Below, piece by piece: positions 1-10,395 of a stretch of DNA of 64,000 nt. The position numbers and the translations under genes were made by a program. Position 1 is the stretch's first letter; each line of letters begins with the position of its first letter. The DNA comes from Trachythela sp. YZ-2020 (lineage: Eukaryota > Cnidaria > Anthozoa > Malacalcyonacea > Clavulariidae): NCBI GenBank assembly GCA_016169945.1, contig JADLSH010000265.1:955001-1019000 (forward strand), given 5' to 3'. Under the pieces are notes generated by a model that did not search any database, had not been told where the DNA came from, and worked only from the letters and a program-made list of their open reading frames with translations.

Positions 1-601
1 GTCGAAAGATGGTCATCTGAAGAGAAGAAACGGGTACAAGTCCCATGTCCACAGATTGTGAAAATGTATTACAGTGGGATGGGGGGCGTCGATCTTGCCG
101 ATATGCTCATCTCATTGTACCGCATTGTTGTGAAGACTCGACGACGGTATATCAAAATATGTTGGCACTGCATTGACATATGTAAAGTCAATGCATGGAT
201 CTTATATCGCCGTCATTGTGTGGAGCAGGGCATCCCAAAGAAGTGCCAGAAGTCCCTCATCAAATTTTCCCTAGAATTAGCAGATAACCTCATATTAGCA
301 AACAAAGCAGCCCCTTCCCTCACAACAATGGTAGGCCAGGTAGACCACCAAAGAGACAAAGTATTGAAGTAACTTACGATTCCCCAATTGGAATGAAGCC
401 GACCACAGCTTGCCCCAACAACTCCATCAGAACTGATCAGTTTGGTCATTGGCCAGTGTACCAAGATAAAGGGCGGTGTAGGAACTGTAAAGTGGGTACT
501 CAAGAGTACACTGCAGCAAATGCAAAGTTTGCCTCTGCTTCACTGGCCATAGAAACTGTTTTGTGGAATTTCATTTGTACGAAATTCATGATGGAATGTG
601 A
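1..601 (+). pseudogene. piggyBac transposase, C-terminal part (frameshifted, cut by window edge)
   Basis: The frame is open from base 1 and carries the piggyBac signature MGGVDLADMLISLYR at about 79-123, part of the DDE transposase core. The linker GRPPKRQS continues in another frame from about 325. The C-terminal cysteine-rich zinc ribbon (HCSKCKVCLC, then NCFVEFH) is in a third frame, ending at TGA 599-601. Two frameshifts (near 325 and 495) show it is dead. The N-terminal half lies outside the window. A short palindrome at about 850-870 (TTGCCATATGGCAA) may belong to its 3' subterminal region. The family call is firm; the element ends are not defined. Confidence 0.85.
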
Positions 602-1146
602 ACATGTTTCTCATAGACATTTACCCACTTGGAGAACTATTTTCATAAATTTTATAACATTTTTAAACTGTGGTACTTTTTTCGTAAAGTTTGTACAGTA
701 CAAGCATAATTTAGTAGTTAGTGATCTATTTTCAGACATTTTATAACATTTTGATATAGTACTTTTGATATTGTACTGCAATTTAAAACAGTAGAGTGTT
801 AATTACATGTTAGAATATATAACTTGATCTGTTACTTTCCAGTTCTTGGCAATGTTGCCATATGGCAACAAATTGCAGCCCCATCATATTTAACAAAAAA
901 TCAAATTTTTTTTTAATAAACCTAATTCTTAGCCCAAAAATGGCAAAATTATGCCCAAAAATATTTTTCTGCTTATTATTGAATATTTGCGCACGTAAAC
1001 TTTTGATAATATTCGCGTAAAATAAGTCAGAATGTTTGTCTGCCGTGTCAGGAATCCCGCTGCATTTCTCAACGTGATGATTTTCTTACCCAAAGTTCTT
1101 CACCGTTTCAATAGTAGTCTTTATTAATTTGTCCGTATACGTATAG
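602..1146. other. AT-rich flank downstream of piggyBac
   Basis: No gene is seen. It holds A/T runs and the TTGCCATATGGCAA palindrome near 850-870, probably the 3' subterminal part of the piggyBac copy. The element's end was not located. Confidence 0.4.
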
Positions 1147-1303
1147 GAAATAGCACGGTTCGAGAAGTATTAATGAAAAATTGCACGCGTGTTTGGCGAA
1201 ATATTCGTAATACCACGGGTGCGAAGCACGAGCGGTATTACGAATATTTCGCCAAACACAAGTGCAATTTTTCATTAATACTTCTCGAACAAGTGCTATT
1301 TCG
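1147..1303. repeat. Near-perfect inverted repeat (foldback/MITE), about 157 bp
   Basis: The left arm starts GAAATAGCACGGTTCGAGAAG and its complement ends the unit at 1303. Arms of about 70 bp meet at a short centre near 1220. The arms run through AATATTCGTAATACC and its complement. There is no coding potential. It reads as a hairpin-forming non-autonomous element; no target duplication was identified. Confidence 0.75.
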
Positions 1304-1304
1304 T

Positions 1305-1493
1305 ATTAATATTATTATTAACAATTTTTACTCAATTTTACTCAATTGACGTTGCTCAATTTTTACTATTATATTTGGGAGAAAATACCACATGTGGTAT
1401 TTTCTCCCAAATACCCATAGTAAAAATAATTAAGAGAAAATTTTGATGTTCTTAGCCAATCAGAAACGAGGAAAATTGTTAATAATGATATTA
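1305..1493. repeat. Second palindromic MITE with a perfect 42-bp core palindrome
   Basis: Positions 1372-1413 form a perfect palindrome centred on CACATGTG. With a small interruption the pairing extends to TTTTTACTAT and its complement near 1361 and 1420. The outer ends, TTAACAATTTT at about 1316-1328 and AAAATTGTTAA at about 1472-1482, are also inverted. The nested symmetry suggests a short foldback element placed directly beside the 1147-1303 unit. Confidence 0.7.
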
Positions 1494-1494
1494 T

Positions 1495-1620
1495 TTATGA
1501 AATCAGAATGAATACAGTAAGTTGGCTTTGTCATTTAAAATCTTATATTTTAGTCAATCCTATGAAACAACTCCGAAGCTTTCGCATCGCTTAGATTTGG
1601 CAGTAATGTTTGAGAGTGAA
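1495..1620 (+). repeat. Dispersed repeat, second copy inverted at 18480-18560
   Basis: About 90 bp from GAATACAGTAAGTTGGCTTTG onward matches the complement of 18480-18545 with few differences. Both copies continue into CAACTCC(A/G)AAGCTTT before diverging. The copies are unrelated in position, so this is an interspersed repeat and not a gene. Confidence 0.65.
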
Positions 1621-3452
1621 ATATTTAAGCAATTATATAATACTTCCGATAAGTTTCGGTGACAACTGACAACTTTAAAGATAATCGCTTACGAGAGGTG
1701 TAATCTATGAACTGACCAGTTGCTAATTTTAGCGTTCAGTGTGTGTTTATATATTTTATAGAGTGCAGTACGAAGTACGTACTGTAATTACTTATATTAT
1801 GACAGTCACTAGCCTACTATAAATAGTGGGGCGTTATTCCCAAACTATATTAATGCAATAATATAAGCTGTTTTACAAAAAATCTTTATATGTTTTCCTC
1901 TTCCGAGGTATTAAAGTTTGTTAGGTATGTAAATAGTACGACGTTATCGCAGGATACAATTTGAATAAGTTATACGCTCGCCAATAACGTCATACATGCA
2001 TCTCAAAAACGAAGACAAAAATACAAAAAGCATTATATAACTTACATTACAGTTTTAAGCGTTCTTTTCAACTAGAACAAGTTAAAGAACATTACATTAA
2101 TTGTCGATGCCCTTCAACTAAAATAATAGTCTCGGCGAGCTATTTCGTCGCATGAGTTAAGCGCTTGCCTTTTAAATAGTCGCAAATTTAACTCTTTACC
2201 ACTTTTATTTATCGTCATTTTTGTGCCTAGCTATCATATAAGAGCGAGCTAAGGCTATCTTAATGGTTAATATTGACCCTAGTTATTTATCCACAAAGCG
2301 ACGCTTTAAATATAGAACGAGGCCGAACGCCGCAGAAATGGCGACTATAACATCGATTTTCGAAATGAGTGCCGTCGAATTGACCAAATTGACATTGTCT
2401 CATAAATTTCGCTGTTGGGGGACCATTCCCCTATTCTTCGTCTGGTCTATTTGCTTCCAATGCCATTTTTTCCTGCCTGAAGTAGTGATATTTCATCCTT
2501 AAGTTGATTGTATTGTCGGTTTTAGTGTTATCACAGCCAGAGACGTCGCGACCGGGGGGGTGTGTGGGGGGGGAGTGTAACACCCCCCCCAACTAACATG
2601 AACGGGGTAAAATCAGGTGAAATCACAACATGTTGGGTAAAAATAATATTTTGAGGTAAATATAGCGGATGATTAAAACTGTGAACGAGATAAGTAAACA
2701 GATCTGATCTGTGAACTGATAAGGACTAAACTATATCATCTCACTTGTAATCGCGTCGCTTTCAGTTGCACAGTTTGTTTAGTAGAATAGTAAGTAAAAC
2801 ATGCAATTATATAACTGTTAAGGGTTAAAAATAGTTTTAATTCAGCGCAATTGCTCAAAAAGATTAAGTTACACAGGCATTTACGTATATTAAACAGGTT
2901 TAATTCAATTATCCGAAATAAGCAGACTCGTGTAATATTATGTGGGTGACATGGCATAACGCCTCACGCATTTATCGCGTATACGTCACAATTTGAATCA
3001 AAGTATAATCATTTTCTCGGTATGATTAGTAGTATTTTCGTCTAGTTTTGCCAGGTTATAACGCGTATAACTACGAGCTATTATATATTGTGTTATACAA
3101 AGGTTTAATATATAATTTTGGTTTGTATAATTTTTTATCGAACATATCAATTGTAAATTTGTAATAATTAATAATGGTAACACTTATAGGTTTTGTGTTG
3201 GTGTATGGTGCTGAACTGTTAGTAGTGGTGTTTGTGTTATCAGGGGCGCACATTAGGGGGGGGGTGTGACACCCTCGCGTTATTTGTGAAATTTCCAAAA
3301 ACGTCAGTCCCAAATTGTAAAATTACACTACTTAATTCGGTCCGAGTTGGTCCGAAATATCCTGTCTAAAAAACGTATAATAAACGATGCAAAACTTGTC
3401 AATAAAATAAATCAACATTGGAAAACCCAGAGATATATTTTCCTCAGAAAGC
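1621..3452. other. No supported gene; G-rich and C-rich repeat fragments
   Basis: A 79-codon frame at 2263-2502 has no recognisable domain. At 2540-2592 and 3243-3275 are G and C runs whose surroundings (ACGTCGCGA, CAGGGGCGCACATT) resemble, inverted, the spacer sequence at 9590-9860. These are fragments of one dispersed repeat. Nothing else is supportable. Confidence 0.4.
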
Positions 3453-5935
3453 AATATAATAATATAATATAATAATATCCTCAATTTCTATGGAGCACAT
3501 ATCCTAAAGTTCAAGGCGCTTTACAAATAGTAAGAAGTTGATTCCAAATCGTTCTGCCAATCTACATAATAAAATATCATGCCCAATGGTGTCCAAAGCA
3601 GCAGACAAATCAAGAAGAACAAAGATTCGTTCTTGTCCAATGACTGCAAAATATCATTTTGCACCCTTAATAGAGATGTCTCTGTACTATGAAATGACTT
3701 GTAGGCTGACTGAAAGACTTCGTGTAATTCATTTTCGGCAAGGTATTCGTTAAGTTGAACAAACACAGCCTTCTCGACGAGCTTTGACAAAAATTTAAGA
3801 TTAGAAACTGGTCTAAAGTTTTGGAAAACGTCAGAGTCCGCATCAACCTTCTTTAATATTGGATCTAACATTGCAATCTTTAGGGGTTCTGGCATTACTG
3901 CACTTTGCAAAGAGAGGTTGTTTATCGTGCTGTAAACAGGAACTAACGATTCATTGCATTCTTTCAGTACTAAAGTAGGAGTCGGGTCAATTAGGCAGGA
4001 CTTCATCTTGGAATTACTAAGTAGCTTCCGAACATCATTATCTGTTACTTGTCTGAAAGTATCGAATACCGACGTAGGACTTTTCTCAAGAATGTGTGCA
4101 ACAGGAAGATTCTTTGCTAACACGATTTCATCTTGAATTTTTTCAATTTTAGTAGTGAAATAATCAGCAAATGAATTGGCAAGGCTTTGGTCATCATGTT
4201 CTTTCGGATATTGTCGATCAGTATTCTTCTGTAGCAGCTTATTTACTACTTTAAATAGTAATTTAGAATTGGTAGAATTTTTTTCGATCAAGTCGTTGTA
4301 GTATACTTCTTATATTCGTAGATCAGGTTATTAACAGCTTTACACTGGTTTACAAAAGCTGTTCTATCGCTCAATGATTTGGGCGAACGCCACTTCCTTT
4401 CCAGTTGACGACGAAGCCTTTTTGCTTCTGTGATATTGGCATTATACCATGGTGCCGTGGGACGAATGGTAATTGTACGTCGCTTCATTGGTGCATGCTT
4501 GTCCAAGAGAGAGCCTAAGACTTGTTCATATATAATTCTTGACCAGTGAAGACAAGTCACTTGTGTCACTCATAAGATTTTATTCATTAATGTCAGAATT
4601 GAAAGAAGTTAAATCAATGCGTACCGCAAACAATGTCCTTCTTTTGACGCGGTGGTTTGGTCAAACTCAGACAAAAATTGATTACCGAATGATCAGATAT
4701 TGCATTATCAACATCACACAAATGGTTAAGAAATTAATCTTCGATATCATCACGCACTATAACCAGATCTAGTATATGTCCGTATACATGCGTTGCCTGA
4801 GTTATACTTACCAATTGTTTACAGTTGAACGATTCAATTATGTCCATATACTGTTTCGTATGAATGTCGTTCTTGTCATCAATGTGGAAATTAAAATCTC
4901 CGAGAAGTAAAAACTCAGAAGTGGAGATGACAACCTCTTCAAGCAGACTTGAGAATTCATCCAAGAACAACTTAAAAGACAGACCAGAAACAGTAGAGCA
5001 TGGTGGACGGTAAATAACAAGAGTCCGGATTTTATTCAAGCTCACAAATGTAACATCAAGGCATTCAAAAGATCTAAATTCACTGTGATACTTAATATGT
5101 CCAATGCCGATGTTTTCTTATATAGAAAACCTACACCCCCGCGGGTGCCTGAGATTCTCGGTTTATGTACAAGTTTATATCCAGTCGGACACAGTTCACG
5201 GATAATTAGGGAATCACAATTGTCACGAAGCCAAGTTTCAGTTATAGCCGTAATGTCAACGTCATTGTCAACAACAAAGTCTTTGATAATCAAAGTTTTA
5301 TTCCGTATAGATCTTGCATTAAGTGTAGAAAATTTCAAGGACCCAACTTCACCAGTCGTACGAACAGGAGTGTTTTTACACATTGGAATTCTTATAAGAT
5401 TATTCATACTTCGAGATCTAATTTGCATACTGTTATTTTACGAAGCTGCCGGTTTATAGTTGTTCTAACTGGAATTTTGTGAAAAATTGGGCCAGGATTG
5501 ATTGAAATATCCATAAAAACAGTAATTTCCATCGGAAGATCATGACCAGGGATTGCTAGAGTTGTTTGTCCATGTTTAGTTCAACGTGTAATCGGAGTTG
5601 ACGTCCTATTAAATCCCAATGACCTTGGTAGATTCAACCTTGCAGGTTTCAAACAAGTACTCACAAATTCGAGCTCAAATCGTTCATCAAAAAGTAAATA
5701 AGCGTACACTGAGGCTGTAGACACTCCATCCACACTAGGAGAAACACTTAACTCGTAACCTTTCAGAGAATAGGAGAAAAACAAAAATAGTTAACAGAGC
5801 TCTAAGAAGCATGTCAGCCGTCAAAATAATCTAAGATGACATAGCCATACACCACTACGCAAAACCTCCTATGGGCCTATAACGAAAGAGGTAGAGAAGA
5901 CTCCGACGATCTACAGACTCAAGTTTTTCAAAAAT
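3453..5935 (-). mobile_element. LINE-A: APE-type (CR1-like) LINE with internal deletion
   Basis: Read on the minus strand, in order: a 5' region with the 2A-like motif DISINPGP (5488-5511); an endonuclease N-terminus (STLNARSIRNKT, ITETWL) at 5042-5340; its later part with the metal-site motif GDFNFHID at 4878-4901; the linker WYNANITEAKRLRRQ near 4440; and an RT N-terminus at 3600-4291 (NFRPVSNLKFLSKLVEKA) reaching palm motif A, DLSAALDTIGHDILL. It then jumps straight to a 3' tail at 3479-3530 (GTAAAGCGCCTTGAA) followed by a TATTA-type microsatellite at 3453-3478. The RT catalytic box, thumb and C-terminus are missing. Several frameshifts occur. It is a dead deletion derivative of a known superfamily. 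Confidence 0.8.
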
Positions 5936-8428
5936 TTAATCTAGCCCTTTTCTGGCAATTCTCGTGAAAATGCCTTTACAACAAACGATTAAACGCTACC
6001 ATTTTCCTGGGATTTTTTTTGAGTAACGTAAGATCCATGTCAAATAAGATGGACGAGATTTCCACCTCAATTTCGCTTAATTCCCATGATATTATCGTAA
6101 TCACCGAATCATGGTTGAACCCAAACGTGACGAATAGTTTGATATCTCAACAAGGATATGGAACATACCGGAGAGATAGAGCATGTAGCCAACGTGGGGG
6201 AGGCATTTGTACCTATATTTGCTCACAACTTTTAAATTAAAAGATTGTTGAAGCATGTGAATTGCGTGATCCCGAAGTTGAAAGCCAATGGTTTCTTATA
6301 AGAATTGGTAGGCTACCCAGAGGAACTAATTCCATAATACTTGGAACTATTTACCATCCGCCTCGTATTGACGATCGAATCCTTAGGTCCCATATTTTTA
6401 AATGCCTGGACCATCTCCTTGCTACTTACCCTAATTCTGGTATTTTGGTTCTTGGGGGGGAACCAATTCCAACCAGCTAATCTTTGCCGGTCCTTCAAAT
6501 TAAGACAACTGGTCTCACATCCAACCAGGGAAACAATATCCTAGAGCAAGCATACACAAATTTGTCGCCATATAATGACTCTATTATCTTGCCACCAATT
6601 GGTTCATGCAGCGGATCACTACAGTATTTTTTACAGCCATCCTGCAAAGAAACTCCTAGTGCACCAACTAAAAGAGTTCAACAACGCGATTGTAAAGGCT
6701 CAAATAAACGGGTTTTATTTTCTACCCTAGAAAAAGTTAATTGGACGCCAATTCTTCGTCTCAATTCGTGTGATGAACAACTCGACGCGTTTCAGTGCCT
6801 TGTTTCGAACGCCATTATTTTTTTTCTCCCAATGCGTTCTGTCAAGATCCATAGTCGTGATAAACCATGGATCACTTCAGATATTAAGATCAGCATTAAA
6901 AAAAGTCAGCATACCTGGGTAAGAAATTAAATAGACGAATACTAAGTATATCGAAAAAAGACTGCAAAACTTTGTAAAATCGCTCGTAAACGTTTTTACG
7001 TAGATAAAATTCGACATTCGCATGACATTAATCCTAAGAAGTGGTGGGATAATATAAAAATGGTGCCTGGCTTATCAAATCAAACACCACTTACGAGCAT
7101 GACTGTTCACGGATCCGTATTAAAAGACGCAGAATTGGCTGAAGCTATTGGGGAACCTTTTTATCGGGTATCTAGCGATATCCCTTCCTTAAATTTTCAC
7201 CCAATCCCAGTTATTAGTGTTCCAGACACATACACAACTGCCCCAGAAGCTGTGGAGAGCCGTTTGTCCGACATTAAAGAGCGCAGGGCGAGCGGACCAT
7301 ATCAGATTCCGAATTGGTTATTGAAACGTTGCGCAGCAACCTTAAGTAAGCCAGTGCGTTCCATCTTCAATGCTTCAATTGGAAGCGGCTGCGTCCCAAA
7401 ATTAGGGAAATCTACAAAATAATGTTCTACCTTTAGGAAAGATTACTCACCCAAAATCTATTTAATCCGATCTTAGACCGATCTCTCTGACTGCTGTTCT
7501 AAGTAAAATTCTTGAATGTTTTGTGTTCAGTTGGCTTGCTCCTATTCTAATGTCACAGATTGATCCGTTTCAATTTGGCTGTGTCAAAAGATCGTCCACA
7601 ACGCACGCGCTTGTACACCTCGTCCATTATTGCTCTCGGCCTTAGAAACAACGAGTACGCTGATTCGAACTTGTTTAATCGATTTCTCGAAACCCTTTGA
7701 TAGAATCGATCACAACATCCTGATGCATAAGCTATTTATACTTGGGGTCCATTCAGTTATTTTGAATTGGTGTTCAAGCTTCCTCCAAGATAGACAGCAG
7801 CGCGTTAAAGTGCCAAATTATAAACCACGTTGGAGACTAATTGAGGCTGGGATACCTCAGGGGACCAAATTAGGACCCTTGTTCTTTCTTATAATGGTAA
7901 ATGACTTAAGGTGTGAGGCGCCATTGTATAAATATGTCGATGATTGTGCAGTTACAGAAGTTATTAAAACGTCTAATTTGGGAGCATCTAATCTACAGCA
8001 AGAAATGGATTTGGTGAATGGGTCGTTTGATAATAATATGAGATTAAATGTTACAAATACCAAATAATTCAATATATCATTGTCCAGGAATCCACCATCA
8101 CTTCCTGCGTTAATGATTAACAACCAACGCCTTGAAGTTGTCCATACTATAAAACAATTGGGCGTGTACCTGACCTCCAATATTGAATGGACAACCCATA
8201 TCAATCATATATGTTCTAAAGCCACTAAACGGCTCTACGCCCTTCGATTATGGAAACGCAATGGTGTCGAACAAAGGGATCTTCGTAATGTGTACTGTAG
8301 CTTCAAACGTACAATCCTAGAGTATCCATGCCCGGTATGGCACTTTTCATTGCCTATTTTCCTGATCGAACAAATCGAGAACATTCAGCGCCGTGCACTG
8401 AATTATCAATCCTGATTTGTCATATATG
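4927..8428. repeat. Tandem-duplication unit 1 (spacer deleted)
   Basis: The unit runs from ATG at 4927-4929 to ATG at 8426-8428. It contains the 5' half of LINE-A (minus strand) and then most of LINE-B (plus strand). Compared with units 2 and 3 it lacks about 965 bp between the two LINEs: here TTTTTCAAAAA runs straight into TTTAATCTAGCCC at about 5930-5945. Confidence 0.85.
5936..8425 (+). mobile_element. LINE-B copy 1: APE-type LINE, endonuclease plus RT, broken
   Basis: The endonuclease starts SNVRSMSNKMDEI (6019) with VITESWLNPN. Its middle is frameshifted at a G run (about 6455-6460). A linker and pre-RT region follow (6540-6930, 7060-7422), then RT motifs: palm A DFSKPFDRIDH (about 7681), IPQGTKLGP (about 7852), the catalytic box YVDD at 7933-7944, and a thumb-like region (8080-8415). 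Most of it keeps one frame but is cut by stops (6240, 6930, 7422, 8067, 8415). The same stops occur in copies 2 and 3. The C-terminus is missing because the duplication junction lies at 8426. YVDD and the APE-type endonuclease place it in the CR1/Jockey group; clade not resolved. Confidence 0.85.
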
Positions 8429-9430
8429 ACAACCTCTTCAAGCAGACTTGAGAATTCATCCAAGAACAACTTAAAAGACAGACCAGAAACAGTAGAGCAT
8501 GGTGGACGGTAAATAACAAGAGTCCGGATTTTATTCAAGCTCACAAATGTAACATCAAGGCATTCAAACATCTAAATTCACTGTGATACTTAATATGTCC
8601 AATGCCGATGTTTTCTTATATAGAAAACCTACACCCCCGCGGGTGCCTGAGATTCTCGGTTTATGTACAAGTTTATATCCAGTCGGACACAGTTCACGGA
8701 TAATTAGGGAATCACAATTGTCACGAAGCCAAGTTTCAGTTATAGCCGTAATGTCAACGTCATTGTCAACAACAAAGTCTTTGATAATCAAAGTTTTATT
8801 CCGTATAGATCTTGCATTAAGTGTAGAAAATTTCAAGGACCCAACTTCACCAGTCGTACGAACAGGAGTGTTTTACACATTGGAATTCTTATAAGATTAT
8901 TCATACTTCGAGATCTAATTTGCATACTGTTATTTTACGAAGCTGCCGGTTTATAGTTGTTCTAACTGGAATTTTGTGAAAAATTGGGCCAGGATTGATT
9001 GAAATATCCATAAAAACAGTAATTTCCATCGGAAGATCATGACCAGGGATTGCTAGAGTTGTTTGTCCATGTTTAGTTCAACGTGTAATCAGGTTGACGT
9101 CCTATTAAATCCCAATGACCTTGGTAGATTCAACCTTGCAGGTTTCAAACAAGTACTCACAAATTCGAGCTCAAATCGTTCATCAAAAAGTAAATAAGCG
9201 TACACTGAGGCTGTAGACACTCCATCCACACTAGGAGAAACACTTAACTCGTAACCTTTCAGAGAATAGGAGAAAAACAAAAATAGTTAACAGAGCTCTA
9301 AGAAGCATGTCAGCCGTCAAAATAATCTAAGATGACATAGCCATACACCACTACGCAAAACCTCCTATGGGCCTATAACGAAAGAGGTAGAGAAGACTCC
9401 GACGATCTACAGACTCAAGTTTTTCAAAAA
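8429..9430 (-). mobile_element. LINE-A 5' fragment, copy in unit 2
   Basis: Duplicate of 4930-5930. It holds the endonuclease N-terminus (minus strand, about 8564-8836), the DISINPGP 2A-like motif near 8990 and the 5' region. The fragment begins inside the endonuclease at the junction, so it was never an independent insertion. Confidence 0.85.
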
Positions 9431-10395
9431 ATTTTCAATCGGCGCCAACTATGGTGGAGCATCGTGGAAGTCGGCCCCCTATTTTCCAACAATCCTTCTA
9501 CACCCCTGGCACTATACATATTTTTACATTAACTCGTAATAAATGTTTTGATGTGGTCAAACAAATATTAAAAGTCGGTCCCTGAACAACGGACACCCCC
9601 CAAACTTTTTTGGAATGTGCGCCGCTGTGTGTTATAATATATAGCTATCAGCCTATCAGTAAAGTCGGAAATATCAATAGGCATTACGTATTTGCGTGAG
9701 GATTGTAGCTTCACGGTAGCGTCGTTCAAACCAAATAATTGACCGAAATATTGAATCGCTTTGCAGGAGTTAAAGTTCAGGTAAATTTTACTTATTTCTC
9801 TAAATCAGGTAAAATCTACCATACACCCCCCCCCCCCTCCAACTGTGAAGTCTTCGCGACGTCCCTGATCACAGCTATCATCTTTAGTTGTACTCATGTT
9901 TTCCAAACTAGATTCTTCAGAAAAAATGGATTATTTGTACAATGAACCACTATCCGTACAGCGGGGTTTTCCAAGTATAAGAACCAAAGCAGACCTCAAT
10001 TAGAGGACAAACAAAAGCCGGAAACGAAGAAAAGCCCTTTCAACTTTATATATTTTTGCTGCTGCTGGAGTTGTTTAAACTCTTTATCGCCAGGTACTAA
10101 TGTTTATAGGACGATATTGTCCTATAAAAGCCAACGACTTTACTGCTCCTTATCTCTGGCTGCAGGCACCACAAATGGATGCCAATACTACCGTTCGATT
10201 CAGCATTTTATGATCTCTTCAGAGCAGTAAATTGTTTTTGTTTACAACGCATTGCGGCATATTTAGCCTCTTTTAAACACCCAGAATTTTGTTTTGTTTA
10301 CAAATTAAAAGATATTAACTACTTTCCTACCTTTGGCTTAAACGCAACTACCACCATTCGACAGGATTAAGAGCTGCCATTTCGTTTAAATTACG
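9431..10395. other. Spacer of the tandem unit; dispersed-repeat mosaic
   Basis: No gene. It contains a C13-type run near 9825-9837 and a block at about 10100-10370 whose complement is similar to 49895-50170 (shared GTTTACAA, TTCCTACCTTTGG and CCGTTCGATTCAGC). A hairpin ATAGGACGATATTGTCCTAT lies at about 10106-10125. The duplicate in unit 3 is at 13888-14860. Confidence 0.6.

Noticed and set aside
2540..2592. G-quadruplex regulatory element
   Set aside because: The G and C runs lie in a dispersed-repeat fragment also found near 3250 and 9830; nothing ties them to a gene.
6313..6498. Minus-strand frame inside LINE-B (and duplicates at 10775 and 15239)
   Set aside because: Antisense of the endonuclease; it is repeated only because the block is triplicated.
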